Assembly: GCA_030038035.1 (NCBI GenBank)
Contig: JASHPP010000489.1
Location: 1-7,990 of the forward strand
From: Trebonia sp.
Lineage (GTDB): Bacteria; Actinomycetota; Actinomycetes; Streptosporangiales; Streptosporangiaceae
Length of the DNA stretch: 7,990 nt
Reading direction: 5' to 3'
Part shown: piece after piece, positions 5,492-7,990 of the stretch
Numbering within the stretch: the stretch's first letter is position 1
Layout of the letters: each line of letters begins with the position of its first letter
The notes under the pieces: generated by a model
The model's database searches: none
Told to the model about the DNA's origin: nothing
The model's input: the letters and a program-made list of their open reading frames with translations, nothing else
Position numbers and translations under genes: made by a program

Positions 5492-6424
5492 GTGGCAAGG
5501 ACCGACACGGTCGACGTGGCCCCGGGGTCCCTCGCGGACCCCGGGGTTACCCGCGTCAGGACCGTACGCACTGTCGGCCGGGGCATCACCAGGCTCGCCG
5601 GGATCGTCCCGTTCGCCGTCTACATATCCCTCGGCCTGCTCATCCCGATGATCGCCATCGCGGTCGGCGCGTTCAAGAACCCGAACACCGGCGCCTTCAC
5701 GTTCTCCAACGTCGACATCGCCACGCACGGGGTCTACCTGACCGGGATCAGGCAGTCCGTCATCTTGTCGGTGCTGGCCTCCGTCATCCCCGGCATCTTC
5801 GGGGCGCTCGTCGCCTACGCGATCTTCACGGCCAAGCGCGCGTCGCTGCTGCGGCAGGTGGTGATCACCGCGTCCGGGGTGTTCGCCAACTTCGGCGGCG
5901 TGCCGCTCGCGTTCTTGTTCATCGCCTCGTTCGGCTCGAGCGCGCTCGTCACCGGCTGGCTGAACGACATCGGGCTCAACATCTACAACGACGGCTTCAG
6001 CCTGTACACGCTCAGCGGCGTCGCGCTCGTCTACATGTACTTCCAGGTCCCGCTGATGGTCCTGGTCATCCTGCCCGCGCTTGAAGGGCTGCGCCCGGCG
6101 TGGCGGGAGGCCGCGGAGAACCTCGGCGCGCGCACCTGGCAGTACTGGCGCTACGTCGGCGGCCCGGTGCTGATGCCCTCGTTCCTCGGGTGCGTGCTGC
6201 TGCTGTTCGGCAGCGCGCTGTCCGCGTACGCCACGGCCGAGGCCCTGACCGCCGGCACCATACCGCTGACCTCGATCCAGATCGCCTCGTTCCTGAACGG
6301 CAACGTGATCGCCGGGCAGGAGAACGTCGGCAAGGCGCTCGGCCTTGGCATGGTGATCATCATCGCGATCGTCATGGTGTTCTACGTGCTGCTGCAGCGG
6401 AGGGCCGCCAAATGGCTCCGCTGA
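5492..6424 (+). CDS. ABC importer permease, first subunit
   Basis: 310-residue inner-membrane permease of the binding-protein-dependent type (BPD_transp_1), one half of the importer pore. A hydrophilic tail of about 33 residues precedes six predicted membrane segments, near 34-60, 88-113, 122-147, 170-196, 228-252 and 282-302. The EAA loop that docks on the ATPase is REAAENLGARTWQYWRYVGG at 205-224. The match to Fe/polyamine/2-aminoethylphosphonate permeases is by overall pattern. GTG 5492 starts 4 nt after the lipoprotein stop with no clear Shine-Dalgarno sequence, so translation probably depends on coupling; GTG 5516 is an alternative. A very stable hairpin lies in codons 10-19. The gene overlaps the second permease by 13 bp. 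Confidence 0.92.
   Translation: MARTDTVDVAPGSLADPGVTRVRTVRTVGRGITRLAGIVPFAVYISLGLLIPMIAIAVGAFKNPNTGAFTFSNVDIATHGVYLTGIRQSVILSVLASVIPGIFGALVAYAIFTAKRASLLRQVVITASGVFANFGGVPLAFLFIASFGSSALVTGWLNDIGLNIYNDGFSLYTLSGVALVYMYFQVPLMVLVILPALEGLRPAWREAAENLGARTWQYWRYVGGPVLMPSFLGCVLLLFGSALSAYATAEALTAGTIPLTSIQIASFLNGNVIAGQENVGKALGLGMVIIIAIVMVFYVLLQRRAAKWLR
5520..5546 (+). other. Stable hairpin inside the start of the first permease gene
   Basis: CCCCGGGGTCC (5520-5530) pairs perfectly with GGACCCCGGGG (5536-5546) around a 5-nt loop CTCGC, an 11-bp stem of which ten pairs are G-C. Two G-U pairs can extend it (5518-5519 with 5547-5548). It starts 32 nt after the lipoprotein stop and encodes part of the hydrophilic tail (APGSLADPGV). 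It could protect the 3' end of a processed lipoprotein message or reduce expression of downstream genes. Confidence 0.7.
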
Positions 6425-7275
6425 GCGCGCTCGCGGTGGGCCGCAGGAAGCCGGGCGCGGGCGGCGGCGAAAGCGCCGGCAGGCGCCGCCGGACCAGCTT
6501 CCCCGTCTGGCGGTGGATCATCCTGCTCATCGCCGGCGTGTACTTCCTGCTGCCGCTGTACGCGGCGCTGCGGTTCGCCGGCATCCACGCGTTCGGCACC
6601 GTGTTCGTCCAGCCCGGGTTCTGGCCCGCGCTGTGGCTGTCGGCCCGGCTGGCGATCATCACCACGGCGATCACGCTGGCGCTCATGGTGCCGACCGCGG
6701 TGTACGTGCACCTGCGCCTGCCGGGACTGCGCCGGCTGCTTGAGGGGATCACGATCCTGCCGATCGTCATCCCGCCGGTCGTGCTGATCGTCGGCGTGCT
6801 GCAGGTCTCGCCCGGCGCGCTGAAGGCCAGCCCGTGGCTGCTCGGCCTGGAGTACGTGATCCTGGGCATGCCGTTCGCCTACCGCGCGATCGACGCGGGG
6901 CTGCGCTCCCTTGACCTCAAGACGCTGACCGAGGCGTCGAGCTCGCTCGGCGCGGGCTGGCTGACCACGCTGTGGCGGGTCCTGCTGCCGAACCTGCGCA
7001 CCGCGCTGCTGTCGGCGACCGTGCTGGTCGTGGCGCTCGTGTTCGGCGAGTTCACCATGGCCAGCCTGGACCTGTTCGTGACGTTCCCGGTATGGATCGT
7101 CCTGTTCGACCAGCTGAACGCGAACATGTCGGTGGCGGCCTCGATCTTCGCGCTGGTCGTGGTCTGGCTGCTGCTGATGCTGATCGTCGTGGTCGGCACC
7201 CGCCAGTCCCGCCGCACCGGCGGCGGCCAGGTGAACCTGTTTACCGCAGCCCGCACTGACACGAAGGGGAACTGA
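6412..7275 (+). CDS. ABC importer permease, second subunit
   Basis: 287-residue inner-membrane permease that pairs with the previous one to form the transport channel. A basic, Gly/Arg-rich cytoplasmic tail (residues 1-29, with RRRR at 24-27) precedes membrane segments near 33-52, 72-98, 111-131, 142-160, 196-216 and 243-264. The EAA loop is LTEASSSLGAGWLTTLWRV at 172-190, followed by LLPN; the usual EAA is EAS here. ATG 6412 is chosen because GGAGGG (6399-6404) lies 7 nt upstream and the start overlaps the end of the first permease by 13 bp; the open frame continues upstream of it but only as a shadow. The ATPase gene follows after 4 nt. Spacing and order point to a single operon. Confidence 0.92.
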   Translation: MAPLSALAVGRRKPGAGGGESAGRRRRTSFPVWRWIILLIAGVYFLLPLYAALRFAGIHAFGTVFVQPGFWPALWLSARLAIITTAITLALMVPTAVYVHLRLPGLRRLLEGITILPIVIPPVVLIVGVLQVSPGALKASPWLLGLEYVILGMPFAYRAIDAGLRSLDLKTLTEASSSLGAGWLTTLWRVLLPNLRTALLSATVLVVALVFGEFTMASLDLFVTFPVWIVLFDQLNANMSVAASIFALVVVWLLLMLIVVVGTRQSRRTGGGQVNLFTAARTDTKGN

Positions 7276-7279
7276 CGGC

Positions 7280-7990
7280 ATGGCAACCAACGCCGCCGAC
7301 GCGGCCACGAACGACTCGGGCGTCGCCGGGATCGCGGGCGCCGCGCCCGCGCGCGCCGCGCGCGCCGGGACGAGCGTGTCGCTGCGGAACCTGACCCGGG
7401 TGTTCGGCAAGACCAGGGCGCTGGACGGGATGTCGCTGGAGATCGCCCCCGGTGAGCTCGTCGCGCTGCTCGGCCCGTCCGGCTGCGGCAAGACGACCGC
7501 GCTGCGCATCGTGGCCGGGTTCGAGACCGCCGACCACGGCGAGGTGCTGATCGAGGGCAAGGACGTCTCCCCGGTGCCGGCCGCGAAGCGGGACATGGGC
7601 ATGGTGTTCCAGAGCTACAGCCTGTTCCCGAACATGAACGCCCTGGACAACGTGGGCTTCGGGCTGCGGATGCGCAGGATGGGCGCAGGCCGCCGCCGCC
7701 AGCGCGCCGCCGAGCTGCTCGAGATGGTGGGCCTGTCCGACCAGGCCAGGCAGTTCCCGCACCAGCTGTCCGGCGGCCAGCAGCAGCGGGTCGCGCTCGC
7801 CAGGGCGCTGGCCATCGAGCCCCGGGTGCTGCTGCTCGACGAGCCGCTGTCCGCCCTCGACGCCAAGGTCCGCCTCCAGCTGCGCGAGCAGATCCGCAAC
7901 CTGCAGCAGCGGCTGGGCACCACCACGCTGTTCGTCACGCACGACCAGGAGGAGGCGCTGTCCATGGCCGACCGGGTCGGGGTGATGCGC
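7280..7990 (+). CDS. ABC importer ATP-binding protein (3' end outside window)
   Basis: ATPase subunit of the importer, open for 237 codons to the window edge with no stop. It has Walker A GPSGCGKT (65-72), Q-loop Gln111 in MVFQSYSLFPNM, signature LSGGQQQR (163-170), Walker B VLLLDEP (183-189), D-loop SALD (191-194) and H-loop His221 in VTHDQEEALSMADRV. This matches the PotA/FbpC/PhnT-type importer ATPases; their C-terminal regulatory TOBE domain would lie beyond the window. ATG 7280 starts 4 nt after the second permease stop, with AAGGGGA (7264-7270) 9 nt upstream. The first 30 residues are an Ala-rich extension not usual in the family, partly encoded by a G/C-only run at 7333-7369; GTG 7376 would remove it but lacks a good ribosome-binding site. 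Confidence 0.93.
   Translation, partial: MATNAADAATNDSGVAGIAGAAPARAARAGTSVSLRNLTRVFGKTRALDGMSLEIAPGELVALLGPSGCGKTTALRIVAGFETADHGEVLIEGKDVSPVPAAKRDMGMVFQSYSLFPNMNALDNVGFGLRMRRMGAGRRRQRAAELLEMVGLSDQARQFPHQLSGGQQQRVALARALAIEPRVLLLDEPLSALDAKVRLQLREQIRNLQQRLGTTTLFVTHDQEEALSMADRVGVMR

Noticed and set aside
4399..5589. 396-residue minus-strand open frame opposite the binding-protein gene
   Set aside because: No recognisable domain, composition typical of antisense frames in high-GC genes, and the + strand encodes a complete lipoprotein.
6462..6491. 8-bp stem (CGGCGGCG with CGCCGCCG) early in the second permease gene
   Set aside because: Such G/C stems with a 14-nt loop are expected often in this composition; much weaker than the hairpin at 5520-5546.
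6382..7602. 406-residue minus-strand open frame over the second permease and ATPase genes
   Set aside because: Rich in His/Gln/Arg/Asp repeats, no motif, and it crosses two well-supported + strand genes.

Overview
This window comes from a high-GC Gram-positive bacterium of the Actinomycetota. The main evidence is a WhiB-like iron-sulfur regulator, a family confined to Actinomycetota and their phages. Third codon positions are almost all G or C, GTG and TTG starts are common, and there is a Tat-exported phospholipase C-type enzyme. I do not assign a genus. All seven genes I can support lie on the + strand; the long minus-strand reading frames are GC-driven shadows.

Layout. (1) 1-1436: 3' part of a Tat-exported phosphoesterase/phospholipase C, ending at a strong hairpin. 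(2) 1437-1666: spacer holding that terminator and a pair of TGTTACCG direct repeats 21 bp apart. (3) 1667-1990: a WhiB-like regulator whose stop codon lies in a perfect 15-bp tandem duplication. (4) 1991-2224: three consecutive hairpins, then an imperfect dyad of about 32 bp that ends 4 bp before the next start codon. (5) 2225-4132: a three-gene unit of DrrA-like ATPase, ABC-2 permease and a small XRE-type helix-turn-helix protein, read as a self-regulated export module. The permease appears to lack the cytoplasmic loop between its second and third membrane segments, and an 11-bp tandem duplication separates it from the regulator. (6) 4133-4305: spacer with a perfect 7+7 inverted repeat containing a GntR-like CTTGTCTAG core. 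(7) 4306-7990: a binding-protein-dependent importer operon in the order lipoprotein, permease, permease, ATPase, the last running off the window. It resembles the iron/thiamine/polyamine/2-aminoethylphosphonate class. A very stable hairpin sits just inside the first permease gene and could set the ratio of binding protein to membrane subunits.

How the genes fit together. The importer genes should form one complex: lipoprotein captures solute, two permeases form the pore, ATPase drives uptake. The export unit is independent. The phospholipase and WhiB gene are each closed off by hairpins and look like single transcription units. Exported phospholipase and a possible phosphonate-class importer in one neighbourhood hint at phosphorus scavenging, but nothing in the window proves the substrate. 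I found no RNA gene, CRISPR array, insertion sequence or phage gene, and no convincing new multi-gene system. The most unusual items are the shortened permease, the two tandem duplications at gene ends, and the hairpin and operator-like structures.
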